Shown in pieces: positions 43,279 through 51,588 of a DNA stretch of 64,000 nt. The first letter of the stretch is position 1, and every line of letters begins with the position of its first letter. Source of the stretch: CALJFL01 sp036961205 (GTDB taxonomy: Bacteria > Pseudomonadota > Gammaproteobacteria > Pseudomonadales > Halieaceae). The DNA lies in NCBI GenBank assembly GCA_036961205.1, contig JBALVI010000002.1, forward strand, positions 62,001 to 126,000, read 5' to 3'. A program made the position numbers and the translations under genes. The notes beneath the pieces are model-generated. The model had not been told where the DNA came from. It did no database searches and saw nothing but the letters and a program-made list of their open reading frames with translations.

Positions 43279-43558
43279 ATGAAGTCAACAGCAACACTAG
43301 ACTATTTTGATCGGGGACACACAGGTCGCAATCCCGTCAGGCAGCTGACATATGTGGTTAACCGACCTCAGGGTTATCTCTACATTCACGTAACTTATTG
43401 TTTATGCTATATATTCGATCAATAAAACACTTTCTGACGATGCTGAGCGTAACCAATTCACAGGATCCTGGTACCTATTAGCCCCGCTACTACCGGCTCA
43501 CTTTGTAGCAAGCGTCTAGTCTTCGCAGGGTGATACCGCGTTAATGCCAGTGTATGAT

Positions 43559-43571
43559 GCCTTCGAATGCA
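43559..43571. promoter_or_regulatory. CTTCGAATGCA box upstream of the SDR gene
   Basis: GCCTTCGAATGCA: the 11-base core is intact while the preceding A of the other copies is C. It stands about 95 bp upstream of the SDR start. Confidence 0.55.
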
Positions 43572-43665
43572 CGGAATGTGCTGCACCCACCAGATCCTGA
43601 GCTGCCAGACTAAGACCGGGGTCAGTTGAAACGAGTCGAATGGCTCGAAAAGAGAATTGATTCCT

Positions 43666-44427
43666 ATGGCCAGTGATACTCCAGCTACCACCCTGCCCCA
43701 GTTTTCACTGATCGACCGCGTTGCAATGGTTACCGGTGCCGGAAAGGGCATCGGCAGGGCCTGCGCAGAAGTCCTTGCCAGTGCCGGTGCGCAGGTTATA
43801 GCAGTGGCGCGAACGGAAGCTGATTTGCAATCGCTGCAGAAAACCTACCCCAATAACATTGTGATCTGGGTGGAGGACGTGACCACAAAGCGCTTCCTGC
43901 AACGGGTTGCCGAGTTGGAACGACTCGATGTTTTGGTGAACAACGTGGGCACCAACAAACCGCAATATTTTCAAGAGGTCGAGGTCGATGTTCTTGACCA
44001 GATGCTAAATCTGAACGTACGCACCGCTTTCTTAGTCGCCCAGGCTGCTGCCCGAATCATGTTAAAGCAGGAGTCCGGTTCCATTATTCATATGGGCTCT
44101 CAAATGGGACACGTAGGCGCCGCTAAACGCACTGTTTACTGCATGACCAAACATGCCATTGAGGGCCTGACCAAAGCAATGGCCGTCGAACTGGCACCGC
44201 GGGGTATTCGTGTCAATTCAGTAGCACCCACGTTTATTGAAACACCCTTAACCCAACCAATGCTGGCAGACCCCGAATTTCACAAGGATGTTATGTCGAA
44301 ACTTCCAATGCGGAAACTCGGCCAGGTAGAGGACGTGGCCAACGCCGTGTTATTCCTTGCCAGTCCCGCCTCGGGCATGGTGACCGGTGACAGCCTCAAA
44401 GTAGATGGAGGTTGGACTGCCGTATAA
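43666..44427 (+). CDS. SDR-family oxidoreductase (gluconate dehydrogenase-like)
   Basis: A 253-aa classical SDR from ATG 43666; a TTG nine bases earlier is also in frame. Seen: TGAGKGIG near residues 24-31, a VNNVG motif, SIIHMGSQMGHVGA with the catalytic serine, YCMTKHA (Tyr and Lys), and a C-terminal GDSLKVDGGW. The NNVG block and VNSVAPTFIETPL resemble gluconate 5-dehydrogenase and 3-oxoacyl-ACP-reductase-like enzymes. Oxidises or reduces a hydroxyl with NAD(P). Probably part of the same regulon, given the box upstream. Convergent with the HAD gene. Confidence 0.9.
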   Translation: MASDTPATTLPQFSLIDRVAMVTGAGKGIGRACAEVLASAGAQVIAVARTEADLQSLQKTYPNNIVIWVEDVTTKRFLQRVAELERLDVLVNNVGTNKPQYFQEVEVDVLDQMLNLNVRTAFLVAQAAARIMLKQESGSIIHMGSQMGHVGAAKRTVYCMTKHAIEGLTKAMAVELAPRGIRVNSVAPTFIETPLTQPMLADPEFHKDVMSKLPMRKLGQVEDVANAVLFLASPASGMVTGDSLKVDGGWTAV

Positions 44428-44481
44428 GCGCCACACCGGATAGCTTGTGGTCTCTGATCCTGGCAATTTGGAAGACCTGGT

Positions 44482-45144
44482 TCACTGGTCAGTGAACAAC
44501 GCCGCAGTCAGGGCATCAACTCGAACAACAGCGCCGTCGTAATTTTGTTCTGCGGTATTTGCACCCGGGAACGCAATGCAGCGGATTCCTGCTGCCACGG
44601 GAGATTCAAGACTGGGTTCCGAGTCTTCGATAGCGATCATCTCGTCTGGTTTTATAGCCATGTCTTGCATCGCTTTAATATAAATATCTGGCGCTGGCTT
44701 CCCGCTCTCGACCATTGAAGCGTTACCGACAAATGCAAAGTCGTCACGATTCACGATGCCACTCAATACTGTCAACGTGGCCATAATGTTTTCTTCACTG
44801 GTTGTACTCACCAGGGCCAGTTGCATACCAGTTCGTTTGGCAAACTCGATGACCTCTTGTACGCCGGGGCGTATTGGCGCTCCGTGCTCCTCAACATGAG
44901 CATCGAAAAGCTTTGTTTTCGTCTGGTGGATTTCGCTGGCGTCGACATGGGCGTTGTGCGTGTTTGCATATGCTGCAATGCGCTGGCGTCCGCCAGATCG
45001 CCCAAGCATCCTGCTATAGTCATTCCGCGTCCAGTTCCAGTCCAGACCGTGCTCCTTGAACGCGCTATTGAAAGCGCTGCGCTGAATTTCTGAGGTTTCG
45101 ATCAGGGTTCCAATAGAACCAAATGCAATAACTTTAACTGACAT
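44482..45144 (-). CDS. HAD-like protein with degenerate catalytic motif I
   Basis: A 220-aa HAD subfamily IA fold. Motif II threonine/serine (LALVSTTSEEN), motif III lysine (GKPAPDIYIKAM) and motif IV acidic pair (IAIEDSEPSLESPVAAG) are present. Motif I, normally FDxDGTL, reads FGSIGTL: the nucleophile Asp is Gly and the acid/base Asp is Ile. Read directly from the codons GGT TCT ATT. The cap region (about 15-85) is intact. Dephosphorylation by the usual mechanism seems impossible; it could bind a phosphate ester, or use another chemistry. I recall similar FGSIG starts in marine alphaproteobacteria. Confidence 0.82.
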   Translation of the reverse strand: MSVKVIAFGSIGTLIETSEIQRSAFNSAFKEHGLDWNWTRNDYSRMLGRSGGRQRIAAYANTHNAHVDASEIHQTKTKLFDAHVEEHGAPIRPGVQEVIEFAKRTGMQLALVSTTSEENIMATLTVLSGIVNRDDFAFVGNASMVESGKPAPDIYIKAMQDMAIKPDEMIAIEDSEPSLESPVAAGIRCIAFPGANTAEQNYDGAVVRVDALTAALFTDQ

Positions 45145-45387
45145 GAATATTTTCCTGGGCGGCTAGTATAGATTTGCACAGACGGCGTGTTCCGAGCAGA
45201 CTTTTCGCTTTCAGACGGTTAGCCAGCGTTCATCTCTCAACGAGCCTCTGAGGTTACGATGATGTCACTTGTACGGGGGAAGTCCGTGTGAGGATCAATG
45301 TGCAACGACATTATCTTTGCAGCGCCCAGGCTCAGGAGCTTACTTATCCTGAGATCAACATAATGCTGGGCAATACCCGGTGGAGAA

Positions 45388-45846
45388 CTACCGTGGTAAC
45401 TCTGCCGCCATCCAGGTAATAGAAGCCTCGCCAAAATAGGCGCTGCCATCTGCTCGTACCGCAACCCTGATTCGTTCGCTCGCTCGAGGCGTACGTGCCA
45501 GGGAAATTCGCCAATGCAACTTGGTTTGATCGATTGCATTCATGGTGACAGGAGGTAAATTGAGCTCGGGGGATTTAATTGATAACAAGACGCCGGTCAG
45601 GGGATGAGAGGATGCCAATAGCAGTTCGCCTGCGTCCATTTCAAGAACCAGTTTAAAATCTCCATTTACAAGCTCACAACGTCCACTGGAATAGCGACAA
45701 TTGCTTTGTTCGGCAAGTGGATAGCTACTACCCGCCAACGCCGGACTAGCCTTCTCTCCTACTACTTGATCCATCGCGAACCATGCCAGAATAGCCAGCA
45801 CCGGGGTAATCAGGAGTGCGACAATAATATGTTTGTCGGTTCCCAT
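45388..45846 (-). CDS. Small membrane-anchored protein next to a symporter
   Basis: A 152-aa protein with one N-terminal membrane segment (about residues 8-27) and a soluble extracytoplasmic domain. The domain has two cysteines close together (SNCRYSSGRCEL), possibly a disulfide, and beta-rich sequence ending with VRADGSAYFGEASITW. No family recognised. It starts three bases after the symporter stop, so it is co-translated with the DUF4212/SSS pair and may be an accessory subunit. The region 45145-45387 after it is empty. Confidence 0.7.
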   Translation of the reverse strand: MGTDKHIIVALLITPVLAILAWFAMDQVVGEKASPALAGSSYPLAEQSNCRYSSGRCELVNGDFKLVLEMDAGELLLASSHPLTGVLLSIKSPELNLPPVTMNAIDQTKLHWRISLARTPRASERIRVAVRADGSAYFGEASITWMAAELPR

Positions 45847-45849
45847 AGG

Positions 45850-47574
45850 CTAGTGGGTTGGCTCACTATCCCCGGGGCTACGAATATAGTCGACCAACTC
45901 CTGCACCTCTTTGGGCGGAGCCGCCGTGTAGCGGGAAACCATCAGGGCAACCGAGAAATTCACCATGGCCCCCACTGCACCAAACGCATTAGGTTCGATG
46001 CCGAAAAACCAGTTTGCTGGAAGGTCGCCCAGGAACGCCGTTGAAGCGACGAACATAATGCCCTTGTGCTGGAACACGTAAAACAGGGTAATGCCAATAC
46101 CGGCTATCATGCCCGCGATAGCACCCTCGCGGTTCACTCTCTTGGAGAAAATACCCATCATCAGCGCCGGGAACAGCGAAGACGCCGCCAAGCCAAACGC
46201 TAGCGCCACCGTACCTGCGGCAAAATCAGGCGGATTGAGGCCCAGATAACCGGCCCCGAATATTGCCGCTGCCATGGCGATACGACTTGCCCGCAACTCC
46301 TGCTTTTCACTGATATTGGGCGTAAACATACCCTTGAGTAAATCGTGACTAATGGCCGAGGCAATGGCCAGCAATAGACCGGCTGCGGTGGACAGCGCCG
46401 CGGCCAGGCCGCCGGCAGCCACCAGTGCGATCACCCAATTAGGCAGGCGGGCAATCTCCGGATTGGCCAGTACCATTATGTCGTTATCAATCTTCACCAT
46501 TTCGTTAATAGCAGGGTCTGCGCCGTACTGAATAAGTCCGTCGCCATTTTTGTCCTCAAACTCCAGCAACCCGGTCTTTTCCCAGTTTTTAAACCAGGTG
46601 GGGCGCTCATCGTAAGCCAGATACTCGCCAGCCTGAGGCTCGATAGTCTGCATCAGGTTTAAGCGAGCCATGGCAGCAACAGCGGGAGCAGTGGTATACA
46701 GCACAGCGATAAAAATCAGCGCCCAGCCTGCCGAAGTTCTCGCGTCGCTGACTTTAGGGACGGTAAAAAACCGGATTATGACGTGGGGCAAACCCGCGGT
46801 GCCAATCATTAGAGAGAGGGTATAGGCGAACATGTTGAGCTTGCTCAACCTGACATCCGTGGTGTATTCCTTAAATCCCAAGTCCATCACCACCTGGTCG
46901 AGGCGATCCAGCAGGTAAACCTCGGAACCCGCCATAGTACTGCCCAACCCCAACTGCGGCACTGCGTTGCCGGTCAGTTGTAGGCTGATAAAAATAGCGG
47001 GGATGGTATAGGCCAGGATCAACACAACGTACTGCGCTATCTGCGTGTAGGTAATACCTTTCATGCCACCCAGCACTGCGTAGAAAAATACAATGCACAT
47101 ACCCACCAGCAGGCCAGTAGCATAATCAACTTCAAGAAAGCGGGAAAAGGCCACGCCTATGCCCTTCATCTGACCGATAACATAGGTCACCGAACATATA
47201 ATCAGACAGACCACCGCGACACCGCGAGCGGTACGTGAATAGAAGCGATCTCCGATAAATTCCGGCACGGTAAACTTGCCGTATTTGCGCAAATAGGGCG
47301 CCAACAGCATCGCCAGAAGGACATAGCCTCCGGTCCAGCCCATCAGGAAGACTGATCCACCATAGCCCATGAAGGCTATTAATCCGGCCATTGATATAAA
47401 GGATGCAGCCGACATCCAATCCGCCGCCGTGGCCATACCATTGGCTATAGGATGAATCCCGCCGCCGGCGACATAGAACTCTTTGGTTGTCCCGGCGCGA
47501 GCCCAGATCGCGATACCTATGTAGAGGCTAAAGGTAGCGCCTACCACCAGATAGGTGAGGGTTTGCAGCTCCAT
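45850..47574 (-). CDS. Sodium:solute symporter large subunit (ActP-like, DUF4212-associated)
   Basis: A 574-aa SSS protein with about 13 membrane segments. Seen: GTTKEFYVAGGGIHPIANGMATAADWMSAASFISMAG near residues 28-64, FYAVLGGMKGITYTQIAQYVVL, AALSTAAGLLLAIASAISHDL with TM8 serines, and a hydrophilic insert at about 315-365 (EDKNGDGLIQYGADPA). Pairing with DUF4212 marks the VC_2705-type subfamily, thought to import acetate or other short acids. It begins two bases after the small subunit stop. The EF-hand-like DKNGDGLIQ in the insert could bind calcium. Confidence 0.92.
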   Translation of the reverse strand: MELQTLTYLVVGATFSLYIGIAIWARAGTTKEFYVAGGGIHPIANGMATAADWMSAASFISMAGLIAFMGYGGSVFLMGWTGGYVLLAMLLAPYLRKYGKFTVPEFIGDRFYSRTARGVAVVCLIICSVTYVIGQMKGIGVAFSRFLEVDYATGLLVGMCIVFFYAVLGGMKGITYTQIAQYVVLILAYTIPAIFISLQLTGNAVPQLGLGSTMAGSEVYLLDRLDQVVMDLGFKEYTTDVRLSKLNMFAYTLSLMIGTAGLPHVIIRFFTVPKVSDARTSAGWALIFIAVLYTTAPAVAAMARLNLMQTIEPQAGEYLAYDERPTWFKNWEKTGLLEFEDKNGDGLIQYGADPAINEMVKIDNDIMVLANPEIARLPNWVIALVAAGGLAAALSTAAGLLLAIASAISHDLLKGMFTPNISEKQELRASRIAMAAAIFGAGYLGLNPPDFAAGTVALAFGLAASSLFPALMMGIFSKRVNREGAIAGMIAGIGITLFYVFQHKGIMFVASTAFLGDLPANWFFGIEPNAFGAVGAMVNFSVALMVSRYTAAPPKEVQELVDYIRSPGDSEPTH

Positions 47575-47576
47575 CG

Positions 47577-47852
47577 CTACTCTCCCTGCTCTTCGTCTAC
47601 GCCATATTCCTTATCGAGCGCCGCCATTCGCCGCGCGTAGTAGAAGGTCAGCGCCACGAATACGTAAATGGAACCCTGTTGCGCGAACCAAAAGCCGAGC
47701 TTGTAGCCGCCTAGCTGAAACTGGTTGAGAAAGTCCACCAGCAGAATGCCGCAGCCAAAGCTGACCACGAACCAAACTATCAGAAGTTTGAACACCAACG
47801 ACAGATTCCGACGCCAATAGGCGCTAGCCTGCTGTTCCGATATTTTTGACAC
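47577..47852 (-). CDS. DUF4212 protein, symporter small subunit
   Basis: A 91-aa protein from GTG 47852. Two membrane segments: residues about 20-40 (LVFKLLIVWFVVSFGCGILLV) and 57-75 (QQGSIYVFVALTFYYARRM). The cytoplasmic YWRRNL start and YARRM...LD end match DUF4212, the small partner of ActP-like symporters. It probably stabilises or gates the large subunit encoded immediately after it. First gene of a three-gene unit. Confidence 0.92.
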   Translation of the reverse strand: MSKISEQQASAYWRRNLSLVFKLLIVWFVVSFGCGILLVDFLNQFQLGGYKLGFWFAQQGSIYVFVALTFYYARRMAALDKEYGVDEEQGE

Positions 47853-48043
47853 GGTAGCCCCCGGGCGGCACGGTTATAATTATTGATGAGACTATAGCAC
47901 CCGTGGTCGCAACATTTAATGGATTTTGCAGTAATCCAAAAAGCAGTGCATGGAATCAATCTCATGTATTATTATTGCGCCCAGCGCTGAATACAATCGG
48001 CGTTCAATCAATCCGCTTAGATCGAGAACAGGAGGATCGCAGC

Positions 48044-49069
48044 GTGAAAATCAGTGCAGTCCAGCTCATTTGCACAATGTTTTTAAGTCTGTCATGCGCC
48101 GTCCACGCAGAGCACAGAAAGATCGATGTTGTCACCATGTATAACGGCGATCGAGTCACCGGTGAAATCATCTCTCTGTTCGGGGGCATTTTGGAGTACG
48201 ACACGGACTCAATGAACACCATCAAAATTGAGTGGCAGGAAATATCCCGCATTGAAAGCGAGTATTACTACGAAATCAGACTGAGCAATAGTGATCGTTT
48301 TTACGGTTCAGTGGTCAGCGCAGAGCGGCCAGGCTTATTACGCGTTCAAGACCTGGACGGTACCCACGATATTGAGTGGCTGGACGTGGTGGAAATCCGC
48401 CCTATAGAGGAAAAATTCTCTGACCGAATCGATTTGTACCTGTCTGCGGGCTACAACTACACCAAAGCCAGTTCAGTGGCCCAAACGACATTCAACAGCA
48501 CCATCAGTTACGAAAATGAATTGTCCCGCAATGTATTGACCGCCAGAACCGTGCTTACCGATACCGACGAAGATGATACCAGTAGTACCAAACTGGATTT
48601 ATCCCGCCGAACCTGGACAGACCGCGAGAAGCTGTTTCGAGTACTTTTCGCCAATTACGAGAGCAACGATGAATTAGGCCTGGACAAAAGGATAGCCGTT
48701 GGACTCGGCTGGGGTCGCTACCTCATAGACAATAATCGTATGCGCTTTGGGGTCGCGGGCGGAGCGCAGGTATTGGCGGAACAAACCAACGGAGGTGTCA
48801 ATGACGAAAGCACCGAGCTATTTCTCAATGGGGAATTTGCCGCCTGGAAATTCAACACTCCGGAAATGGATATCCTGATTAATGCGACCCTCTACCCCAG
48901 CTTGAGTAACGCCGGCCGGGTTCGTGGGGATACTGACATCCGTATTCGCTGGGAGTTGGTAAAAGATTTATTTTGGGATGTGACGGCTTACGGCGTCTAC
49001 GACAGCGACGCCGAATCCGAGAATCAGTTCGACTACGGGTTATCAACGGGATTGGGCTGGAAGTATTGA
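48044..49069 (+). CDS. DUF481 family outer-membrane beta-barrel protein
   Basis: A 341-aa product from GTG 48044, with GGAGG at a good distance and an immediate signal peptide (MKISAVQLICTMFLSLSCAVHA). The N-terminal domain has VVTMYNGDRVTGEIISLFGGILEYDTD and a second similar strand set (SNSDRFYGSVVS), an Sm-like fold seen in such proteins. From about residue 130 comes a barrel of alternating strands (YLSAGYNYTKASS, RTVLTDTDEDD) ending in YGLSTGLGWKY. Members are upregulated under salt or low pH in some bacteria; function unclear. Divergent from the symporter operon over 191 bp. Confidence 0.82.
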   Translation: MKISAVQLICTMFLSLSCAVHAEHRKIDVVTMYNGDRVTGEIISLFGGILEYDTDSMNTIKIEWQEISRIESEYYYEIRLSNSDRFYGSVVSAERPGLLRVQDLDGTHDIEWLDVVEIRPIEEKFSDRIDLYLSAGYNYTKASSVAQTTFNSTISYENELSRNVLTARTVLTDTDEDDTSSTKLDLSRRTWTDREKLFRVLFANYESNDELGLDKRIAVGLGWGRYLIDNNRMRFGVAGGAQVLAEQTNGGVNDESTELFLNGEFAAWKFNTPEMDILINATLYPSLSNAGRVRGDTDIRIRWELVKDLFWDVTAYGVYDSDAESENQFDYGLSTGLGWKY

Positions 49070-49087
49070 TTTAGCAACTATCCAGCC
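49055..49087. terminator. Possible bidirectional hairpin between convergent genes
   Basis: GGCTGGA(AGT)...(ACT)A-TCCAGCC forms a 10-bp stem with one bulge around the DUF481 stop codon, 13 bp from the MscS stop. No clear T-tract on either side. Confidence 0.35.
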
Positions 49088-49099
49088 ATCTCGAACGGA

Positions 49100-50779
49100 T
49101 TATGGTTTGACCTCGTCCAGCCGGTAGTGGTGCACATCACGCTGTGGGAAGGGTATCGATATTCCCTCGCGATCAAAACGTACTTTTACCTCACGCATTA
49201 AGTCCCAGTACACTGTCCAGTAATCTTCGGTTCGAACCCAGGGTCGGACTATAAAATTAACCGATGACTCGCCCAGTGTATGCAGTTTGATAAGCGGTTC
49301 GGGGGAGCTCAGAGTCTTCTCATGTGCAGAGACGATCTCATCGAGCACTCGCTCTACATGTTCAACATCATCGTCATAGCCAACACCGAACTCGAGATCC
49401 ACGCGCCTAAGTTTCTGGGCAGTCACGTTCTTGATCACGTCGCCCCATATTTTACTATTGGGGATGACCAGCGTCTGGTTATCGAAGGTATTGATTGTGG
49501 TGGATACCAGGGTCATCTTTTTCACCAGACCCGAGGCACCGGTAACCTCGACAAAGTCATCTACATCGTAGGGCCTATAGATGAGAATCATCGCTCCCGC
49601 GGCAAAATTCCCCAAGGTGTCCTGTAGCGCAAAACCAACGATAAAGCCGGCAACGCCCAAACCCGCCAGCATGGGTGCGAGGGAAATCCCCACCTGTGAC
49701 AGCGCCATTAGAAAACCGACAAACATTACTGTGCCGGCTGAGCCGGATACCAGGATTTCCTTTAGCAGGGTCGACAATTTCACCGAGGATCGATCTAACG
49801 CGGCGGTCATCGCCCTGCGTACCAGCCGCGACAAAGTTCGAAACAACACCAGTACAGCAATGAAAACCAATAAGTTTAGAAGTAAATCCGGTAAATTATC
49901 AACGATGGCCACGCGCGACTTCCGCCAGCTATCACGAAGAATGTCTCCCACCACTTCTTTGTCAAAAAGACCCACAGAGACGCCAGTACTGTTTTGCAAC
50001 AAAATACTGCGATAGTGCGTGGTGTCCTCACCTAATTTGTTGAGCAAACCGACAAACAACTGGAGACGGCTGGTTTGCAAGTTATGCTCCAGCCGCATAG
50101 TAATCAGGCCCCCGTCCAGGTCCGCATTCCCGGGGTCCACTTTCAAGCGCTTCGCTATTTCACCCGTAGCGACACCAGTGAATTCAATTCGTCCAACCAG
50201 CGCCTCTCCGTAGGCGGTCATTATATTGAGTAATTTTTCGCGTAATTCCACTACCGGCAAACCCATAGCTTTGCGGCTCTGCACAACATTTACAGCCGTC
50301 TCAAAATATTTGAGGCGCATACTTTCGAGGGAATGCGCAAAAGACTCTGCTGTTACCCGCTCGCTGCCGCTCTTGCTCTGAGCATCTTCCCGTTGCTGCA
50401 GGATGCGATCGTTCAGCTCTTCCATGCGGGTAAAAAGTGCCGTCGGCACGCCCTTCAGATCACTGCGCATTCGCTTTTCCAGATCTGCGCGTAGTTCGCT
50501 GTCTTCCGGAAGTGTGGCAATAGCCCTGGCTAACCTATCCAGTAGTGACAGCAGCTCAAAACTTCGCTCATCGCGCCGGTAAAGCAGCGCCATTTGATCA
50601 AATGATGGAGCCTGCTCTATCTGCGTTGTCAACGCGCGCAGCTCCGTAAGACGCAGTTCCAAGGTGGTTGTCATCGCCTGCACATCTTGTTCGGCATATT
50701 CCTTGGCGGCCTGCACCGACTGCGTCGAGCACAGCACCAGGCAGCAAAACAGAATTGATCGCCAGATTGTTACTTTCAC
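49100..50779 (-). CDS. MscS-family mechanosensitive channel
   Basis: A 559-aa product from GTG 50779, where GAGGG is upstream and a signal peptide follows (ILFCCLVLCSTQSVQA); ATG 50812 would overlap the aldolase gene. An extended periplasmic, coiled-coil-rich domain (about 25-285) precedes membrane segments near 300-320, 345-365 and the pore helix. The pore contains GLGVAGFIVGFALQDTLGNFAAGAMILIYRPYDVDDFVEV. The beta domain has NTFDNQTLVIPNSKIWGDVIKN. Opens under membrane tension to release solutes. Slightly downstream of the class II aldolase on the same strand. Confidence 0.93.
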   Translation of the reverse strand: MKVTIWRSILFCCLVLCSTQSVQAAKEYAEQDVQAMTTTLELRLTELRALTTQIEQAPSFDQMALLYRRDERSFELLSLLDRLARAIATLPEDSELRADLEKRMRSDLKGVPTALFTRMEELNDRILQQREDAQSKSGSERVTAESFAHSLESMRLKYFETAVNVVQSRKAMGLPVVELREKLLNIMTAYGEALVGRIEFTGVATGEIAKRLKVDPGNADLDGGLITMRLEHNLQTSRLQLFVGLLNKLGEDTTHYRSILLQNSTGVSVGLFDKEVVGDILRDSWRKSRVAIVDNLPDLLLNLLVFIAVLVLFRTLSRLVRRAMTAALDRSSVKLSTLLKEILVSGSAGTVMFVGFLMALSQVGISLAPMLAGLGVAGFIVGFALQDTLGNFAAGAMILIYRPYDVDDFVEVTGASGLVKKMTLVSTTINTFDNQTLVIPNSKIWGDVIKNVTAQKLRRVDLEFGVGYDDDVEHVERVLDEIVSAHEKTLSSPEPLIKLHTLGESSVNFIVRPWVRTEDYWTVYWDLMREVKVRFDREGISIPFPQRDVHHYRLDEVKP

Positions 50780-50795
50780 GTCTATCCCTCTTAAA

Positions 50796-51461
50796 TTAAC
50801 GTTGTTGTCCATAGGTTTGGAATGCTTCTTCTACCTCAGCCATTTGCTGGTCATTCAAATTCTTGCCACCACCGATAAGCAGCGTATTCCAATAGGTCGC
50901 TGCCAATTCTTCCACTTCCTGAGCCACTTTCAAGGCCTGCCCAGGCGTGGGCCCCAAAGTAATCTGCCCATGATTGGCGAGCAGACAAGCATAACCAGTG
51001 CCCAGCGTAGCAACAGTGGAACGGGCCAGAGCATCGGTACCAAAAGTAGCATAGGGAGCCAGCGGTATCTCTCTGGTTCCAGTGACGGCAATCATATAAT
51101 GAATCGCCGGAATGGAACGATGCGCGCAGGCCAAGGTTGTCGCGTAGCGGGAATGACAGTGAACGATAGCCTGGGCATCCGCACGAGCACTGTAGATAGC
51201 GGCGTGCATATGCCACTCACTGGACGGCAGCATCTGCCCCGGGACCAGCGGTTCACCCTCAAGGGAGACAGCAACCAACTGCTCTGGGCGCATCTCCAAT
51301 GGTGGTATACCTGTTGGGGTTACCAGCATGCCCTGCTCGATGCGGCACGATACATTACCGGATGTGCCTATACCCAGACCGGCAGCGAGTAAATCCCTGT
51401 AGGTTGCCACCAGGGTATCGCGTACCTCTGCGTCGGCTGGGTTTTCCGGGTTCGATGACAC
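50796..51461 (-). CDS. Class II aldolase/adducin-family protein, fuculose-phosphate-aldolase-like
   Basis: A 221-aa product from GTG 51461 with GAGGG upstream. GIGTSGNVSCRIEQGMLVTPTG near residues 30-51 binds phosphate. E82 in SSEWHMH is the likely catalytic acid, and H101 and H103 in VHCHSRY with a later NHG supply zinc. It should perform retro-aldol cleavage of a sugar phosphate, or decarboxylation as in related enzymes. No kinase or isomerase partner is nearby, so the substrate is uncertain. Adjacent to the MscS gene by 16 bp. Confidence 0.9.
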   Translation of the reverse strand: MSSNPENPADAEVRDTLVATYRDLLAAGLGIGTSGNVSCRIEQGMLVTPTGIPPLEMRPEQLVAVSLEGEPLVPGQMLPSSEWHMHAAIYSARADAQAIVHCHSRYATTLACAHRSIPAIHYMIAVTGTREIPLAPYATFGTDALARSTVATLGTGYACLLANHGQITLGPTPGQALKVAQEVEELAATYWNTLLIGGGKNLNDQQMAEVEEAFQTYGQQR

Positions 51462-51588
51462 CAGTTTCGCCCTCGTTAAATGTCAGATCGGCTAAATTAG
51501 CATAGTTCGCGTGCCAGCACCGCATCGGTTAAACTCCGCCCAGATAACAACAGGTCAGGCTCGATGATCGGCAACGGAATACTCAGGC

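Larger units (their letters stand above)
43133..43665. other. 533-bp divergent regulatory gap
   Basis: No gene is seen between the receptor and the SDR. It contains two boxes of the shared motif, at 43263 and 43559, and AT-rich stretches suited to two divergent promoters. Open frames here are short and without family features. Confidence 0.7.

Noticed and set aside
45237..45539. Minus-strand 100-codon open frame overlapping the small membrane protein
   Set aside because: Out of frame with the better supported gene, no SD and no family similarity.
50779..50812. ATG at 50812 as MscS start
   Set aside because: It would overlap the aldolase gene and put 11 residues ahead of a complete signal peptide; GTG 50779 has a good SD.
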